64,000 nucleotides of DNA from RYN-133 sp963754285 (GTDB lineage Bacteria; Actinomycetota; Actinomycetes; Mycobacteriales; Jatrophihabitantaceae): contig CAVWFN010000002.1 in the NCBI GenBank assembly GCA_963754285.1, positions 1 through 64,000 of the forward strand. Reading direction: 5' to 3'. Position numbers and translations under genes: made by a program. Every line of letters begins with the position of its first letter. Positions within the stretch are counted from its first letter, which is position 1. The notes under the pieces are model-generated. The model was not told the origin of the DNA and ran no database searches. It saw only the letters and a list, made by a program, of their open reading frames with translations. Below are positions 9,524 to 18,439 of this stretch, one piece after another.

Positions 9524-10147
9524 TCAGGACGGGGACAGCATCGTCACGCCCTCGGGCGGCAGCCCGGCAGCCAGGCACAGCAGGTCGACGAACGCGTGCA
9601 GGTGCGGCGCCATCTGCGCGGTGTCGGCCGTCCAGCTCGCACGCAGCTCGAGCGCGACCGCGGTCTTCGGGCCGACGAGATCACCGAATCGGGTGGACGT
9701 GGTCTGGGTGACGGTGCCGCCTGCGGCGCGGTAGGCGGCGCGGCGCTCGTCCAGCGCCCCGATCAGCCAGCTCCAGCCCACGGCGGGCAACATGTCGTCG
9801 GTGCCCATCTGCTCGTCGAGTTCGGCCGAAGCGAACGCGACGAGCCGCAGCACGCCGTCCCACGCCTCGACTCCGTCGGGGTCGTGCAGGAGTACCAGCC
9901 GGCCGGTCGCGAGCTCGTCGCCGTCGGCGGAGCGGACATCGGCAGAGATCGCGTAGCTCCACGGTGCCAGGCGTTGCGGCGGGCGCAACGGCTCGACGCG
10001 CACCTCGCGCCGCACCGCGGTGCCGGTCAGGCTGGCCACCGCGGCCCGGAACATCTCCGGGCGGGCCTCGTCGGCGACCGGGCGGTCGGTGCCCGCGGCA
10101 CGGCTCGCGCCGCCCCCGGGACCGTCCACGCCACTCACGGAGTCCAT
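9524..10147 (-). CDS. DUF3000 family protein
   Basis: Actinobacterial protein of unknown function, about 207 residues, recognised by its position upstream of rnd and by conserved blocks such as PPQRLAPWSYAISADV, GRLVLLHDPDGVEAWDG and PAVGWSWLIGALDE. No catalytic motif is apparent. I chose the ATG at 10147 (MDSVSG); an in-frame ATG four codons earlier (10159) is equally possible, and neither has a clear ribosome site. The gene ends 1 nt before rnd, so the two are probably cotranscribed from the 10393-10470 region together with the zinc-ribbon gene. Confidence 0.8.
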   Translation of the reverse strand: MDSVSGVDGPGGGASRAAGTDRPVADEARPEMFRAAVASLTGTAVRREVRVEPLRPPQRLAPWSYAISADVRSADGDELATGRLVLLHDPDGVEAWDGVLRLVAFASAELDEQMGTDDMLPAVGWSWLIGALDERRAAYRAAGGTVTQTTSTRFGDLVGPKTAVALELRASWTADTAQMAPHLHAFVDLLCLAAGLPPEGVTMLSPS

Positions 10148-10200
10148 CTTCGCGCCCATCTTGGGGTTCGGAGCCACATTCGGCGACACCGGTGTCAGCA

Positions 10201-10392
10201 TCATGCCGTCCGAGTGGCCGGGCCGACCGCCGGATCGACGAACACGGCCGTGCCGCAATCGAGACACATCCGCTCGGAACAGTCGCCCTCGTGGTCCTCG
10301 CTGCAGTAATCCGGGACGACCATGGAACCGACCTGTCCGCACAGCGGGCAGTCCTCTGCCGCGAGCAGGGCGAACTCGGGGTTGGCGGACAT
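10201..10392 (-). CDS. Small zinc-ribbon protein
   Basis: A 63-residue protein with six cysteines: C15 and C18 (CPLCG), C30, C38, and C43 and C46 (CLDCG). Two CxxC knuckles are typical of a zinc ribbon. I do not recognise a named family and no other domain fits. It starts at the ATG at 10392, 84 bp from the hemE start on the opposite strand, so the two genes share a divergent promoter region. It ends 53 bp before DUF3000. It could be a regulatory or RNA-binding accessory factor, but that is a guess. Confidence 0.65.
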   Translation of the reverse strand: MSANPEFALLAAEDCPLCGQVGSMVVPDYCSEDHEGDCSERMCLDCGTAVFVDPAVGPATRTA

Positions 10393-10475
10393 GCGGCCAG
10401 ATTCGCACGCACCAACGGCGATTGCGGGCAGGCGCGCCGAGGGGCCGCGCGGACCACCGTGGGACAATGACTGCG

Positions 10476-11489
10476 ATGTCAGACTCGCTCCTCGTGCGCG
10501 CCGCAACCGGCCGGCCGGGCCCCCGTCCACCCGTGTGGTTCATGCGCCAGGCCGGGCGTTCGCTGCCCGAATACCGGGCCCTGCGGGCAGGCAACGCCAT
10601 GCTCGATGCCTGCCGCGACCCGGAGCTGATCACCGAGATCACCCTGCAGCCGGTGCGCCGTCACGGCGTGGACGCGGCCATCTTCTTCTCCGACATCGTG
10701 GTGCCGCTGGTGGCGATCGGGGTCGGGGTCGACATCGTCCCCGGGGTCGGCCCGGTCGTCGAGAAGCCGATCCGGACCTCGACCGACCTCGACGTGCTGC
10801 GCGAGCTCGTCGCGTCCGACGTGCCCTACGTTTCCGCGGCCGTGCGCTCGCTGGTCGACGAGCTGGGCGAGGTGCCCCTGATCGGGTTCGCCGGCGCCCC
10901 GTTCACGCTGGCGTCCTACCTCGTCGAGGGCGGGCCGTCGAAGGACCATGCGCGCACCAAGGCACTGATGCACGGCGATCCGCAGCTGTGGCATGCGCTG
11001 CTCGGCCGCCTGGCGGTGGTCTCCCGCGAGTTCCTTCGCGTGCAGATCGACGCCGGCGCCAGCGCCGTGCAGCTGTTCGACTCGTGGGCCGGGTGCCTGT
11101 CGCGCGCCGAGTACGAGCAGTTCGTGCAGCCGCACAGTCGTGCGGTGTTGGACCCGCTTGCCGGGCTCGTGCCGCGGATCCACTTCGGGGTGGGGACGGG
11201 CGAGCTGCTTGCCTCGATGCGGGCGGCCGGCGCCGATGTCGTCGGGGTCGACTGGCGGGTGCCGCTGGACGAGGCGGCACGCCGGCTCGGCCCGGGCGCA
11301 GTGGTGCAGGGCAATCTCGACCCGGCGTTGTTGCGTGCGGACTGGCCGGTGCTCGAGACCGAGGTGCGCCGGGTCGTCGCCGAGGGCCGCGCCGCTGCTG
11401 GGCACATCTTCAACCTCGGTCACGGCGTGCCCCCGGATACCGACCCGGACGTGCTGACCCGCATCGTCTCGCTCGTCCACGAGATATGA
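10476..11489 (+). CDS. hemE: Uroporphyrinogen decarboxylase
   Basis: Decarboxylates the four acetate side chains of uroporphyrinogen III to give coproporphyrinogen III in cytoplasmic haem synthesis. It has 337 residues, normal for the family. The signature RPPVWFMRQAGRSLPEYR is near the N-terminus, DIVVPL and GFAGAPFTLASYLVEGG follow, and HIFNLGHGVPPDTDP is near the end. A GACAAT hexamer at 10463-10468 lies 7 nt before the ATG at 10476, so a leaderless transcript is likely. An ATG at 10467 would overlap that hexamer and is less favoured. The TGA stop overlaps the hemG ATG (ATGA). Confidence 0.95.
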   Translation: MSDSLLVRAATGRPGPRPPVWFMRQAGRSLPEYRALRAGNAMLDACRDPELITEITLQPVRRHGVDAAIFFSDIVVPLVAIGVGVDIVPGVGPVVEKPIRTSTDLDVLRELVASDVPYVSAAVRSLVDELGEVPLIGFAGAPFTLASYLVEGGPSKDHARTKALMHGDPQLWHALLGRLAVVSREFLRVQIDAGASAVQLFDSWAGCLSRAEYEQFVQPHSRAVLDPLAGLVPRIHFGVGTGELLASMRAAGADVVGVDWRVPLDEAARRLGPGAVVQGNLDPALLRADWPVLETEVRRVVAEGRAAAGHIFNLGHGVPPDTDPDVLTRIVSLVHEI

Positions 11490-12834
11490 GCGTCGCCGTC
11501 ATCGGCGGCGGCATCTCGGGACTGACGGCCGCATGGACGCTGGCAGGCAGCGGCGCCGATGTCGTCGTCCTCGAAGCGGCTCCTGAAATCGGCGGCAAGT
11601 TGCGGGTGGCCACGGTCGCCGACGTGCCGGTCGACGTCGGTGCCGAGGCGATGCTGGCCCGCCGGCCCGAAGGGGTCGGGCTACTGCGCGAACTCGGGCT
11701 CGAGGCGATCGCACCGCTGACCACGTCAGCATCGGTGCGGGCCGGGGGAGCGTTGCACCCGCTGCCCGCGCGCACGATGCTCGGCATCCCCACCGACGTC
11801 GACGCGGCGCGGACGTCCGGCGTGCTGACCGAACACGCGCTCGCGCGAATCGAGGCCGAGCCCGCCGCGGCACCGTTGGCGCCGCTCAACGCCGACATGG
11901 CGGTGGGTGCGTTGGTTCGCGCGCGGCTCGGCAACGAGATCGCCGACCGGCTGGTCGAGCCGCTGCTCGGCGGGGTCTACGCCGGACGGGCCGACGCCCT
12001 GTCGGTGCGCGCGACCATGCCCGCGGTGGCTGCGGCGCTGGCCGGCGGGGGGTCGCTCGTCGCCGCGGCACGCGCGGTCATCGACCGGGCTCCGGCCTCG
12101 TCCGCCCCGGTGTTTGCCTCGCTGCCGGGTGGTCTCGGCGTTCTGCCGACCGCGCTGGCCGGGTCGGGACGGTTCGAGGTGCGCACAGGCGTCACCGTGC
12201 GCTCGCTACGGCGCGACGGCGCGCGGATTCGTGCTCGAGTGCGGTGCCGTGCCTTCGGCGTATTCGCTGCGCGCTGACCAGGTGATCGTGGCGGTTCCGC
12301 CCGCGAAGGCGGCCAAGATGCTCGTCGACGTGGCCCCGGACGCCGTCGCGTGACCTGGCCGCCATCGACACCGCATCGGTGGCGATCGTGACCTTCGCCT
12401 TCGACGAGATCGATCTGCCGCCGGGCAGCGGATTGCTCGTCGGCGCGCGCGAAGGGCTGGCCGTCAAGGGCGTGACGATCTCGTCGCAGAAATGGCCGCT
12501 CGAGACCGGCGGACTCACCGTGCTGCGCGCCTCGGTCGGCCGTGCCGGCGAGGCGCAGGTGCTGCAGCGCAGCGACGCCGAACTCGTCGCGCTGGCTCGC
12601 CACGAACTGACCGGTCTGCTCGGTATCACGGCCGAACCGGTCGACGCGCTGGTCACCCGATGGGGCGGCGGGTTGCCGCAGTACGCGGTAGGCCACCTCG
12701 ACCGGGTCGCCCGGATCCGGTCGGCGATCGCCGCCGTGCCGGACTTGGCCATCTGCGGCGCAGCCTTCGACGGGGTCGGGATTCCCGCCTGCATCGCCTC
12801 GGCCCGTGCCGCCGCGGCGCGTTTGGGACAATGA
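11486..12834 (+). pseudogene. hemG: Coproporphyrinogen/protoporphyrinogen oxidase, two frameshifts
   Basis: FAD enzyme that oxidises coproporphyrinogen III to coproporphyrin III in the HemQ-dependent pathway (also called hemY or cgoX). The N-terminus has the FAD-binding VIGGGISGLTAAWTLAGSG. Similarity then passes through three frames: frame 1 to about 12226, frame 2 (FVLECGAVPSAYSLRADQ) to 12350, and frame 3 (DLAAIDTASVAIVTFAFDE) to the stop at 12834. Removing one base at 12227 and one at 12351 restores a continuous protein of about 448 residues with no loss. The rest is intact and the gene is essential where it is the only oxidase, so sequencing indels are more likely than decay. ATGA overlap with hemE. 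Confidence 0.85.
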
Positions 12835-12838
12835 AGCC

Positions 12839-13624
12839 ATGGTCGACGGCAAGGTTGCACGAGAACTGAACAACGTCATCCGCTACACCGGCTGGTCGGT
12901 CTTCAAGGTCGCCCGCCCGCTCGGCGAGGGCGACCGTGGCAGCGTCGTCCGCGAGGTCGATGAGCTGTTCGAACAGCTCGCCGCCAAGGACATCGTGGTG
13001 CGCGGTACCTACGACGTCTCGGCGCTACGGGCCGATGCCGACTTGATGGTGTGGTGGCACGCGTCGTCTGCCGACGAACTGCAGGAGGCGTACTCGCGGC
13101 TGCGGCGCACGTCGCTCGGGACGCACCTCGAGCCGGTGTGGTCGAACCTCGCGCTGCACCGTCCGGCCGAGTTCAACAAGAGCCACGTCCCGGCGTTCCT
13201 CGCCGAGGAGGAAGCCCGCGCGTACGTCTGCGTGTACCCGTTCGTGCGCTCGTACGAGTGGTACCTGTTGCCCGACGGCGAGCGGCGCGCGCTGTTGGCC
13301 GAGCACGGCAAGATGGCGCGCGACTACCCCGACGTGCGCGCCAACACCGTCTCGTCGTTCGCGCTCGGCGACTACGAGTGGATGCTCGCCTTCGAGGCCG
13401 ACGAGCTGCACCGCATCGTCGACCTCATGCGGCACCTGCGCGGCTCCGAGACCCGCCGCCACGTGCGCGAAGAGGTGCCGTTCTACACCGGCCGCCGCCG
13501 CAGCACCGCCGAACTCGTCGCCGCCCTGCCCGTAGTGCTTAGGGGTCGTGCTCAGGAGGGCTGCTCCTCGAACTTCATCGAGATCGAGTTGATGCAGTAC
13601 CGCAGGTCGGTCGGGGTGTCGTAG
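12839..13624 (+). CDS. hemQ: Coproheme decarboxylase HemQ, 3' end frameshifted
   Basis: Converts iron-coproporphyrin III to haem b using peroxide, the last step of the Gram-positive haem pathway (chdC). The ferredoxin-like chlorite-dismutase fold is clear: YTGWSVFKVARPL at the start, the active-site tyrosine loop FVRSYEWYLLP, the block GKMARDYPDVRANTVSSF, and REEVPFYTGRR near the end. The family normally stops just after this point. Here a CCC run at 13529-13531 appears to hold one extra C, which skips the expected TAG at 13533-13535, so the frame runs about 30 residues into antisense of msrB. Promoter hexamer GACAAT at 12827-12832 lies 6 nt before the ATG, inside the end of hemG. Confidence 0.88.
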   Translation: MVDGKVARELNNVIRYTGWSVFKVARPLGEGDRGSVVREVDELFEQLAAKDIVVRGTYDVSALRADADLMVWWHASSADELQEAYSRLRRTSLGTHLEPVWSNLALHRPAEFNKSHVPAFLAEEEARAYVCVYPFVRSYEWYLLPDGERRALLAEHGKMARDYPDVRANTVSSFALGDYEWMLAFEADELHRIVDLMRHLRGSETRRHVREEVPFYTGRRRSTAELVAALPVVLRGRAQEGCSSNFIEIELMQYRRSVGVS

Positions 13625-13981
13625 CCCTCGCCCTCGAACACATGGCCCAGGTGGCTGTGGCAGTTCGCGCACAGCACCTCGGTGCGCGCCATACCCCAGG
13701 TGCGGTCGGTGCGCTCGATGACGTTCTCGCCCGCGAGCGGGCTGAAGAAGCTCGGCCAGCCGCAGTGCGAGTCGAACTTCTCGGTGCTGCGGAACAGCTC
13801 GCTGCCGCAGGCGCGGCAGCGGTAGACGCCGACCTTGTGGTTGTCGGTGTACTCGCCGGTGAAGGCGCGCTCGGTGCCGGCCTTGCGGAGCACCTCGTAC
13901 TCCTCGGGCGAGAGCTGCTGCGCGCCACTCGGCATCGGACTTGGTGACCGGCGCGGCCGGCAGGTCGTTCTTGGATCGCAT
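13552..13981 (-). pseudogene. msrB: Methionine-R-sulfoxide reductase B, N-terminal frameshift
   Basis: Reduces methionine-R-sulfoxide in proteins. From QLSPEEYEVLRKAG onward the enzyme is intact: zinc cysteines CRACG and CANCH, the HCGWPSFF block, HLGHVFEGEG, and catalytic cysteine in RYCINSISMKF. The N-terminal segment MRSKNDLPAAPVTKSDAEWR starts at the ATG at 13981 but lies in another frame; one missing base near 13917-13925 joins the two. The internal ATG at 13935 would give a protein lacking this segment and may allow some expression. It faces hemQ tail-to-tail, and the affected ends of both genes carry indels, which suggests poor local sequence quality. Confidence 0.8.
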
Positions 13982-13985
13982 GCCT

Positions 13986-14249
13986 CTACAACACCCCCAC
14001 GATGCCGAGGATTCCGAACACGATGCTCGCCACGAGGCCGATCAGGATGAGCCAGACGACCAGGTGCGCGGCCGTGCGGCGCCGCCCCGTGAGCCGGACG
14101 AGACCTGTGCCGAACGCGGCGAGATTCTGCAGTTCGCCGTCGACGGTGTTGGGGTTCGCGGTGCGGCCCCAGGCGCCGTCGATGTACGGCGACGCCCACG
14201 CCGGATCACCGGAGTCGGCGTCGTCGTCGAAACGCTCGTCGGTTCGCAT
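13986..14249 (-). CDS. Small membrane protein
   Basis: An 87-residue protein with an acidic, soluble N-terminal half (MRTDERFDDDADSGDPAWAS) and one C-terminal membrane helix (about 66-87, LVVWLILIGLVASIVFGILG) ending near the C-terminus. I do not recognise a function. A TAGGCT hexamer at 14257-14262 lies 7 nt upstream of the ATG, back-to-back with the TACCGT promoter of the divergent polymerase gene at 14283. Its stop is 5 bp before the msrB start, so the two are probably cotranscribed. Confidence 0.7.
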   Translation of the reverse strand: MRTDERFDDDADSGDPAWASPYIDGAWGRTANPNTVDGELQNLAAFGTGLVRLTGRRRTAAHLVVWLILIGLVASIVFGILGIVGVL

Positions 14250-14282
14250 CGGCCCCAGCCTAGATCGCGATACCGTCTGGCC

Positions 14283-15335
14283 ATGCCCACTCCGGCAGTG
14301 GAGATCGAGGTCGGCACGCGCACCGTCCGGATCAGCAACCCCGACCGCGTCTACTTCTCCGAGCGCGGCGAGACCAAGCTCGACCTCGTCAACTACTACC
14401 TGTCGGTCGGCGACGGCATCGTGCGGGCGCTGCGCGAGCGGCCGTGCATGCTGCACCGCTACCCCGAGGGCGTCGACGGCGAGAAGATCTACCAGAAGCG
14501 GCTGCCCAAGGGCGCGCCCGACTGGGTCGAGACCGCCGAGGTCAGCTTCCCGTCCGGACGCACGGCCGACGAGCTGTGCGTCACCGAACTCGCCGCGGTC
14601 GCGTGGGCCGTACAGATGTCGACGGTCGAGTTCCATCCCTGGCACACGCGTCGGGCGGCGGTCGAGAAGCCGGACGAGCTGCGCATCGACCTCGACCCCG
14701 GTCCGGCTGCCGGCTTCGCCGAGGCGCAAGCCGCGGCCGCGGTCGTGCACGAGGTGCTGGACGAGCTGGGCGCGATCGGGTGGCCGAAGACGTCGGGCAG
14801 CAAGGGCGTGCACGTCTACGTGCGCATCGAGCCCCGCTTCGGTTTCCGCGAGGTGCGCCGGGCCGCGCTCGCGTTCGCCCGCGAGGTCGGACGCCGCGCG
14901 CCGGAGCTGGTGACGACGAACTGGTGGAAGGAGGAGCGTCCCGACGGGGCGATCTTCCTCGACTACAACCAGAACGCGAAGGACCGCACCATTGCCTCGG
15001 CCTACTCGGTTCGCGGCAAGCCGTGGGGTCCGGTATCGGCGCCGGTGACCTGGGACGAGCTGCCTGATGTCGAGATGCGCGACTTCACCATCGAGACGAT
15101 GCCGGCGCGGTTCGCCTCGGTCGGCGACCTGCACGCCGGCATGGACGAGGCGGTGTGGGACATCGAGCCACTGCTCGAGTGGGCCGAGCGAGACGAGCAG
15201 GACCACGGCCTCGGCGACGCGCCGTACCCGCCCAACTACCCGAAGATGCCGGGTGAGCCGCCGCGCGTGCAGCCCTCGCGCATGAACAAGGCGAACTGGA
15301 CCGCGCCCGACGACGTCGAGCCGCAGGAGCTCTGA
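14283..15335 (+). CDS. LigD-type NHEJ primase-polymerase
   Basis: Archaeo-eukaryotic primase-superfamily polymerase that fills in or adds nucleotides at double-strand break ends during bacterial non-homologous end joining. The 350 residues correspond to the stand-alone LigD polymerase domain. Catalytic aspartates D136 and D138 sit in RIDLDPGP. Other motifs are TSGSKGVHVYVRI (nucleotide binding) and YNQNAKDRTIASAYSVR. It has no ligase or nuclease domain; an ATP-dependent ligase is encoded about 9 kb away at 24014, and no Ku gene is in the window. TACCGT at 14271-14276 is 6 nt before the ATG, implying a leaderless mRNA. Confidence 0.9.
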   Translation: MPTPAVEIEVGTRTVRISNPDRVYFSERGETKLDLVNYYLSVGDGIVRALRERPCMLHRYPEGVDGEKIYQKRLPKGAPDWVETAEVSFPSGRTADELCVTELAAVAWAVQMSTVEFHPWHTRRAAVEKPDELRIDLDPGPAAGFAEAQAAAAVVHEVLDELGAIGWPKTSGSKGVHVYVRIEPRFGFREVRRAALAFAREVGRRAPELVTTNWWKEERPDGAIFLDYNQNAKDRTIASAYSVRGKPWGPVSAPVTWDELPDVEMRDFTIETMPARFASVGDLHAGMDEAVWDIEPLLEWAERDEQDHGLGDAPYPPNYPKMPGEPPRVQPSRMNKANWTAPDDVEPQEL

Positions 15336-15362
15336 CCGAACGGTCTTGATCGCGCGTCGATC
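15334..15362 (+). terminator. Short hairpins between convergent genes
   Basis: GACCG-AA-CGGTC (15334-15345) overlaps the stop of the polymerase gene, and GATCG-CGCGT-CGATC (15348-15362) follows at once. Together they fill the 34-bp gap before the stop of the convergent LLM gene. Stems are only 5 bp, so a termination role is tentative. Confidence 0.4.
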
Positions 15363-15369
15363 ACCGGCC

Positions 15370-16239
15370 TCAACGATCCAACGGGGGAGGACCCGCCTCG
15401 ATCCGTCGCATCACCGGTTCGAACCGGTAGTGATCGGACGTGGTCTGGACCTGGCGCTCGTCCCACCACGTAGCTCCCGCGTCGCGCAACGGCTCGATGA
15501 GGCTTGCGGCCGTCGACGGCTCGCTGGCGCCGCCGACCACGATGTCGAACGGCTCACCTGCGTGTTCGCCGCGCTGGGTCGACAGGTACTCGGCCAGCTC
15601 ACGTACCTCGCCCGGGGACGGTGCCTGACCGTGGCGCGCCGACTCGAACAGCGGCACTGCGCCGTCCCACCGCGCCGCGCGGCGCATCGGGCGCCGATTG
15701 GGCCAGTACCCCGCGATCCACACCGGCGGCCTGGGTCTCTGCACCGTCGGCGGCAGCAGCACGGTGTCACGGACGCGGTAGTGCCTGCCGTCATGGTCGA
15801 CGCGCTCGCCCGACCAGTAGCGGCTCAGCAGATCCAGGCCCTCGTCGAGCCGCTCGGCGAGAACGACCGGGTCGGTCGTGTCGCCGAAGCTTGCGAACTC
15901 GTCCTCGATCGGCCCACCCAACCCGGCACCGAAGATGACGCGGCCGTTCGACAGCGAGTCGAGCGTGGCGACCTGGCGGGCGAGCTGTTCCGGACGCCGC
16001 CGAGCGACCGGTGTCACGAGCGTGCCCAGCCGCACTCGCGAGGTGGCAAGCGCAGCCGCGGTCAGGAGCATCCAGGGATCGCCGAACGGTTGATCGCGTC
16101 GCCGGCTCTTGTCATGGACGACGTGGTCCCAGACGAACAGCGCATCCCAGCCGGCCTCCTCGGCCGCCGTCGCGACCTTGGCCACCGTGCGCGCGTCGGC
16201 GAAGTCGCCGAAGTTGGGGATGTTGACCGAATAGCGCAT
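15370..16239 (-). CDS. LLM-class F420/flavin-dependent oxidoreductase
   Basis: Luciferase-like monooxygenase-fold protein of 289 residues. It begins MRYSVNIPNFGDFADARTV, followed by AEEAGWDALFVWDHV and RVRLGTLVTPVARRRPEQLA, then GRVIFGAGLGG and PPVWIAGYWPNRRPMRRAAR; these are characteristic of actinobacterial F420-dependent LLM enzymes. The substrate cannot be told. TAGAAC at 16246-16251 is 6 nt before the ATG, so it likely has its own leaderless promoter, although the EamA gene ends only 14 bp upstream on the same strand. Confidence 0.88.
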   Translation of the reverse strand: MRYSVNIPNFGDFADARTVAKVATAAEEAGWDALFVWDHVVHDKSRRRDQPFGDPWMLLTAAALATSRVRLGTLVTPVARRRPEQLARQVATLDSLSNGRVIFGAGLGGPIEDEFASFGDTTDPVVLAERLDEGLDLLSRYWSGERVDHDGRHYRVRDTVLLPPTVQRPRPPVWIAGYWPNRRPMRRAARWDGAVPLFESARHGQAPSPGEVRELAEYLSTQRGEHAGEPFDIVVGGASEPSTAASLIEPLRDAGATWWDERQVQTTSDHYRFEPVMRRIEAGPPPLDR

Positions 16240-16253
16240 CGACCAGTTCTACC

Positions 16254-17087
16254 TCAGAGCGTGATCAACACGACCGAGCCCGCGGCGAGCAGCAGCCCGA
16301 ACCGCTGTACGCGGCTGGTGTGCTCGTGCAGGAACACGACCGCGAGCAGCACGGTCACCGCCGGGTACAACGCCGTCAGCACACTGGCCAGTGACAGCAG
16401 GCCGGCATGCGCGGCGAGCAGGAAGAACAGGTTGGCCATCGCGTCGCAGAACCCCGCCACCAACGCAATCGCCAGCGCACGACCGCGGACGACAGCGAAC
16501 GATCGCATCGCGGCGGCCAGCGGGACGATCGCGATCGCCGACGTGATCCGGGAAACGAGCAGCGGCCACAGCCCGGCATCGTGGCCGGCTCGAGCCAGGA
16601 AGACGAAGTACAGGCCGAACCCGACCCCGGCCAGGAACGCGAGGCCGATCACGCGCGCTGCGATCCGTCCGTGCGGATGGGCGTCGGTCGTGCGTGACAC
16701 GAGGACGACTGCCGCCAGCCCGAGTGCGATGCCCACCCAGGCCGACACCCCGGGTCGCTCGCCGATCGTCACACCGACGAACACCGGAACGATCGCGGCG
16801 AGCACTGCCGTCACCGGCGAGATCACGTTCATCGGTGCGGTGACCATCAGCTGGTACATGATCGAGACGCCCATGAGCCCGGCCAATCCGCCGAGGGTGC
16901 CGAACAGCACGACGCGAGCGGTCAGCTCGCCTGGCACGAACGGCACCAGGATCGCCATGAGTACGGCACCGACCGGATAGCTGTACAGCAAGATCGTGAC
17001 CGCGCTGTGGGCGCGCGCGGCGATGCCGCCGGCGAAGTCGCCGACGCCGTACAGCAGCGCAGCGAGCAACCCGAGGACGACCGTCAC
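16254..17087 (-). CDS. DMT-superfamily (EamA) transporter
   Basis: Membrane protein of 277 residues with about ten hydrophobic helices in two EamA-like halves, beginning GLLAALLYGVGDFAGGIAAR and ending VFLHEHTSRVQRFGLLLAAG. Drug/metabolite transporters of this kind export small metabolites; the substrate is unknown. The start is GTG at 17087 with a TAGCGT hexamer at 17095-17100, 7 nt upstream, which fits a leaderless transcript. It is 14 bp upstream of the LLM oxidoreductase, so some cotranscription is possible. Confidence 0.87.
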   Translation of the reverse strand: MTVVLGLLAALLYGVGDFAGGIAARAHSAVTILLYSYPVGAVLMAILVPFVPGELTARVVLFGTLGGLAGLMGVSIMYQLMVTAPMNVISPVTAVLAAIVPVFVGVTIGERPGVSAWVGIALGLAAVVLVSRTTDAHPHGRIAARVIGLAFLAGVGFGLYFVFLARAGHDAGLWPLLVSRITSAIAIVPLAAAMRSFAVVRGRALAIALVAGFCDAMANLFFLLAAHAGLLSLASVLTALYPAVTVLLAVVFLHEHTSRVQRFGLLLAAGSVVLITL

Positions 17088-17136
17088 CTCGGCGACGCTA
17101 TCGACCGGCCACTTCTGTGCGAGTGGTCAGCCGGGG

Positions 17137-18402
17137 CTACGGCCTGGTGAGGGTCAGCTGCGCAACGTCGAGGTAGCCGGTACGGAATCCTGCTTCGGAG
17201 TAGGCGAGATAGAGCGACCACATCCGGCGGAAGGTCTCGTCGAAGCCGAGCGCTGCGACTGCCTCGCACTGCTCCTCGAAGCGCGCACGCCACCGGCGCA
17301 GCGTTTCGGCGTAGTGCCGCCCGAAGCTGTACCGGTCGCAGATACGCAGCCCGGTGTCGCTCTTGATCGTGCGGTCGATCGCCTCGACGGACGCGATCTG
17401 CCCGCCGGGAAAGATGTACTTGCGGATCCACGTGTACGTGTCGCGCGTCGCGAGCACGGTGTAGTCGTCCTGCAGGATCGCTTGCAACCCGACCCGCCCA
17501 CCGGGCGCGAGCACCCGGTCGATGGTGCGGAAGTAGGTCGACCAGTGGTTCGCGCCGACAGCTTCGATCATTTCGACGCTCACGATCGCGTCGTAGGTGC
17601 CGTGAACCTGGCGGTAGTCGCACAGTTCGATGTCGACGCGCTCGGCAAGGCCCTCGGCGGCGACGCGCTCGCGCGCCAGGTCGGCCTGCTCGGTCGAGAT
17701 CGTCACGGACTTGACTCGCGCCCCGCGTCGGGCTGCCCGCAGGGCGAGCTCACCCCAGCCCGTCCCGATCTCGAGCAGCCGCGTGTCCGGACCCACAGCG
17801 GCGCAGTCGAGCAGGCGGTCGATCTTGCGCCGCTGCGCGTCGGCGAGATCCTCGTGCGACCCGGACGGCTCGCCGTTGAACACCGCTGAGGAGTAGGTCA
17901 TCGACTCGTCGAGGAAGGTCTTGAACAGCGCGTTCGACAGGTCGTAGTGGTGGTGGATGTTCTCGCGTGCGCCTTCGATCGTGTTGTCGTGCGACTGGGG
18001 CATGCGGCTGAGCACCGCGTGACGCAGGCGATGCAGGAACGCCGGCACGAGATCGCGCATGTTGGCCGCGAACGCCGAGAGCACTCCGGCGAGGTCGTCG
18101 GTGGTCCAGTCACCGGCCATGTAGGCCTCGCCGAAACCGATCGTGCCGGTCGCGCCCAGTCGCGCGAAGAACGCCTGGGGACGGACCAACTCCATCACCG
18201 GTGCGCCGGACTGCCCGCCGCCGTAGCTGCGTCCGTCCGGCTCGACGACGCGCAGTGGCATGAGGCCGGCTGCGCGATGGAAGATGCGCTTGGCGATCGA
18301 ACCCCGCACAGGTGAGTGCGGCACGTTCGCCACGTCCGGCCACAGCGCCGCGTCGACAGGGTCGGTGGTCGGCGCGATCCGCGCGCGATCGACAGTCGTC
18401 AT
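17137..18402 (-). CDS. Cyclopropane-fatty-acyl-phospholipid synthase family methyltransferase
   Basis: SAM-dependent enzyme that adds a methylene or methyl group to double bonds in membrane phospholipid acyl chains. The 421 residues include the family blocks IHHHYDLSNALFKTFLDES and MTYSSAVF, SAM-binding LLEIGTGWGELALRAA, VSVEMIEAVG, and YIFPGGQIASVEAI. I chose the ATG at 18402 (MTTVDR) because GGAGA lies 7 nt before it; an in-frame ATG four codons earlier (18414) is possible. This is one of the few genes here with a good Shine-Dalgarno site. It stands alone between the EamA transporter and a hydrolase on the same strand. Confidence 0.92.
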   Translation of the reverse strand: MTTVDRARIAPTTDPVDAALWPDVANVPHSPVRGSIAKRIFHRAAGLMPLRVVEPDGRSYGGGQSGAPVMELVRPQAFFARLGATGTIGFGEAYMAGDWTTDDLAGVLSAFAANMRDLVPAFLHRLRHAVLSRMPQSHDNTIEGARENIHHHYDLSNALFKTFLDESMTYSSAVFNGEPSGSHEDLADAQRRKIDRLLDCAAVGPDTRLLEIGTGWGELALRAARRGARVKSVTISTEQADLARERVAAEGLAERVDIELCDYRQVHGTYDAIVSVEMIEAVGANHWSTYFRTIDRVLAPGGRVGLQAILQDDYTVLATRDTYTWIRKYIFPGGQIASVEAIDRTIKSDTGLRICDRYSFGRHYAETLRRWRARFEEQCEAVAALGFDETFRRMWSLYLAYSEAGFRTGYLDVAQLTLTRP

Positions 18403-18439
18403 GAAGGTCTCCATTCGTGCCCAGCCCTACAGATACCCA

